From assembly GCA_030607235.1 (NCBI GenBank), contig JAUWEX010000052.1, positions 1-7,047 of the forward strand: DNA of 7,047 nt. The letters are read 5' to 3'. Made by a program: the position numbers and the translations under genes. Each line of letters starts with the position of its first letter. The first letter of the stretch is position 1. The stretch is from Planctomycetota bacterium. Its GTDB lineage: Bacteria > Planctomycetota > B129-G9. Positions 5,847 to 7,047 of this stretch are shown here, in pieces. Below the pieces are notes generated by a model. It saw only the letters and a list, made by a program, of their open reading frames with translations. It was not told the origin of the DNA and searched no databases.

Positions 5847-5868
5847 CTTTTCGCCGAAGGGCGAAAAG
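5847..5868. repeat. Perfect 9-bp hairpin with a competing alternative fold
   Basis: CTTTTCGCC (5847-5855) and GGCGAAAAG (5860-5868) pair perfectly around GAAG. The same bases can fold differently: CGCCCTT (5844-5850) pairs with AAGGGCG (5858-5864). No T-run follows on either strand, so this is not a canonical terminator, though it lies 64 bases past the smc stop and could help end or stabilise that transcript. Confidence 0.55.
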
Positions 5869-5890
5869 CAACGAAGCGGGTATTGCAGTA

Positions 5891-5927
5891 GGTGCTCACT
5901 CCCCGCTTGGCTGCGGGCACCGCCCGC
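5891..5927. repeat. G+C-rich stem-loop cluster just past the smc stop
   Basis: GCGGGC (5913-5918) and GCCCGC (5922-5927) pair around ACC. Alternatively CCCGC (5902-5906) pairs with GCGGG (5913-5917), enclosed by GGTGC (5891-5895) with GCACC (5917-5921), sharing one base. It starts 5 bases beyond the smc stop on the minus strand and lacks a U-tract, so it may act as an RNA 3'-end structure or be part of a repeat element. Confidence 0.4.
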
Positions 5928-5931
5928 CCGC

Positions 5932-7047
5932 TCACGCGACCTGGGATTCGAACTCCTCGAGTTTGACCTCCACCTTTTTGGAGATGCCCAACTGCTGCAT
6001 CGTTATCCCGTACAGCACGTTCGCCGACGACATGGTCTGCTTGTTGTGCGAGATTATCATAAACTGCGACTTGTCCGTAAAGTCGTTCAGCATCCCCAGG
6101 AACCGCCCGATGTTCGTGTCGTCGAGCGCCGCGTCGACCTCGTCGAGAATCGCAAAGGGACTCGGCCGCGCCTTGAACAACGCAAACAGCACCGCGATCG
6201 CCGTCAGCACCTTCTCGCCGCCCGACATCAGCGTTATCGTGCGCATCTCCTTGCCCGGAGGCTGCGCCACGATATCGACGCCCGCGTCGAGAATGTCCTT
6301 GCCCTCCTCCAGCACGATGTCGGCCTTGCCGCCGCCGAAGAGTCGACGGAATACCACGCGGAACTGCTCGCGGATCAGGCCGAAGGTCTCCTCAAACCGC
6401 GCGCGGCTTTCCCTGTTGATAGTGCGGATGACCTCCTGCAATTTCATCTTGCCGCTGTTGAGGTCGTTGACCTGCGCGGTCAAAAAGTCCGACCGCCCCT
6501 GCAATTCATCGAGTTCGTCGAGCGCCGAGAGGTTGACGTTGCCCATGCGCTGAATCTTTGCCTTGAGTTCGTCGATCGAGCGCGACAGCGTCTCCGTGTC
6601 GATCTCCTCGCCCTCGAATCCGGGCAGTTTCTCCAGAAGGTCGATCTCGTAATCCTCGCGTATCCTGGCGACGATCGCCTCGGCCTCATTACCGGCCTGC
6701 GCCAGCGTCATGCGCGCGTCCTCGTGCTCGCGCCGCAGACCGTTCAGGCGCAAATTTATCTCCCGCGCGTGCTTGCGACGCTCTTCGAGCCGCGCCTTGA
6801 CTGCCTCGCGCTTTTCCTGCCGCGACGCGACGACACGCTCCTGGTCGGCGCACTGCCGCCGGAGAAGTTCGACGCGCTGCCCGGCCTCGGCCACCGACTC
6901 CTCGGTCTCCTCGATCCTGAACGCGCTGTTTTCCAACTGCCCGACGATATCGGCCTCTTCCTTTTCGGACTCCGCCGTCTCGCGTTCGAGCCGCCGCTCG
7001 TCGCGCGTTACGTTTTCGAGTTTTCCCTCCAACTGCGCCAGACGCAC
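5932..7047 (-). CDS. smc: Chromosome segregation protein SMC, C-terminal part (5' end outside window)
   Basis: These are the last 371 residues of the condensin ATPase that, with ScpA and ScpB, organises and separates chromosomes. The frame runs off the right edge; the GTG at 7047 is an internal valine codon, not a start. Residues about 1-220 of this fragment are highly charged returning coiled coil, interrupted near 138-170 by the conserved GNVNLSALDEL region. The C-terminal ATPase head follows: FRRLFGGGKADI (233-244), ABC signature MSGGEK (274-279), Walker B with ILDEVDAALDDTN (300-312), and the H-loop His334 in IISHNKQTM. The Walker A motif and hinge belong to the missing N-terminal part. 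The signature starts with Met where Leu is most common, a variant I associate with planctomycete-like SMCs. The gene ends with its own stop and is followed by hairpins and repeats, so it is intact at this end. Confidence 0.96.
   Translation of the reverse strand: MRLAQLEGKLENVTRDERRLERETAESEKEEADIVGQLENSAFRIEETEESVAEAGQRVELLRRQCADQERVVASRQEKREAVKARLEERRKHAREINLRLNGLRREHEDARMTLAQAGNEAEAIVARIREDYEIDLLEKLPGFEGEEIDTETLSRSIDELKAKIQRMGNVNLSALDELDELQGRSDFLTAQVNDLNSGKMKLQEVIRTINRESRARFEETFGLIREQFRVVFRRLFGGGKADIVLEEGKDILDAGVDIVAQPPGKEMRTITLMSGGEKVLTAIAVLFALFKARPSPFAILDEVDAALDDTNIGRFLGMLNDFTDKSQFMIISHNKQTMSSANVLYGITMQQLGISKKVEVKLEEFESQVA

Noticed and set aside
5828..6553. 241-residue plus-strand open frame opposite smc
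   Set aside because: Ser-rich shadow of the SMC head domain; the minus strand has the complete ABC signature and Walker B motifs.

Overview
The window is a stretch of bacterial chromosome. Most genes are GC-rich, with G/C at most third codon positions. An SMC-type condensin, glutamate racemase (peptidoglycan synthesis) and ordinary bacterial tRNAs make it bacterial. The SMC head motif (MSGGEK followed by ILDEVDAALDDTN) and the intergenic repeat style remind me of Planctomycetes/PVC-type genomes. That is an impression from memory, not a proven placement.

Layout. (1) Positions 1-603 hold the 3' part of an AT-richer gene ending in an HEPN-like R-x4-H motif. The frame is open to the left edge, so the gene starts outside the window. 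(2) A strong two-way hairpin terminator at about 632-672 separates it from a minus-strand tRNA operon: tRNA-Arg(TCT), then tRNA-His(GTG), with a recognisable promoter. (3) A minus-strand repressor gene (XRE helix-turn-helix plus S24/LexA-like domain) follows. Its upstream region carries two back-to-back sigma70-type promoters, one of them a perfect TTGACA-N16-TATAAT pointing right, with an inverted repeat over both -35 boxes. (4) A minus-strand polyprenol-phosphate mannose synthase-like GT2 enzyme (1881-2579) diverges from a plus-strand GT-C membrane glycosyltransferase (2748-4268). The latter overlaps the glutamate racemase gene murI by 4 bases (ATGA). (5) A small orphan lipoprotein (minus) converges on murI. 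(6) A repeat-rich, hairpin-rich gap precedes the C-terminal part of SMC (minus), which runs off the right edge.

How the genes relate. The two glycosyltransferases form a plausible pair: a cytoplasmic enzyme charging a polyprenyl phosphate with a sugar, and a membrane enzyme using such a lipid-linked sugar on the outer face. murI supplies D-glutamate for the wall and is translationally coupled to the membrane transferase. The repressor and its divergent promoters look like a phage-type switch without a visible cro-like partner. The repressor keeps the Ala-Gly cleavage site and the catalytic Ser but appears to have Arg where the catalytic Lys should be.

Most of the window is ordinary chromosome. 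The points that stand out are the repressor switch, and the foreign-looking HEPN gene beside the 3' end of a tRNA.
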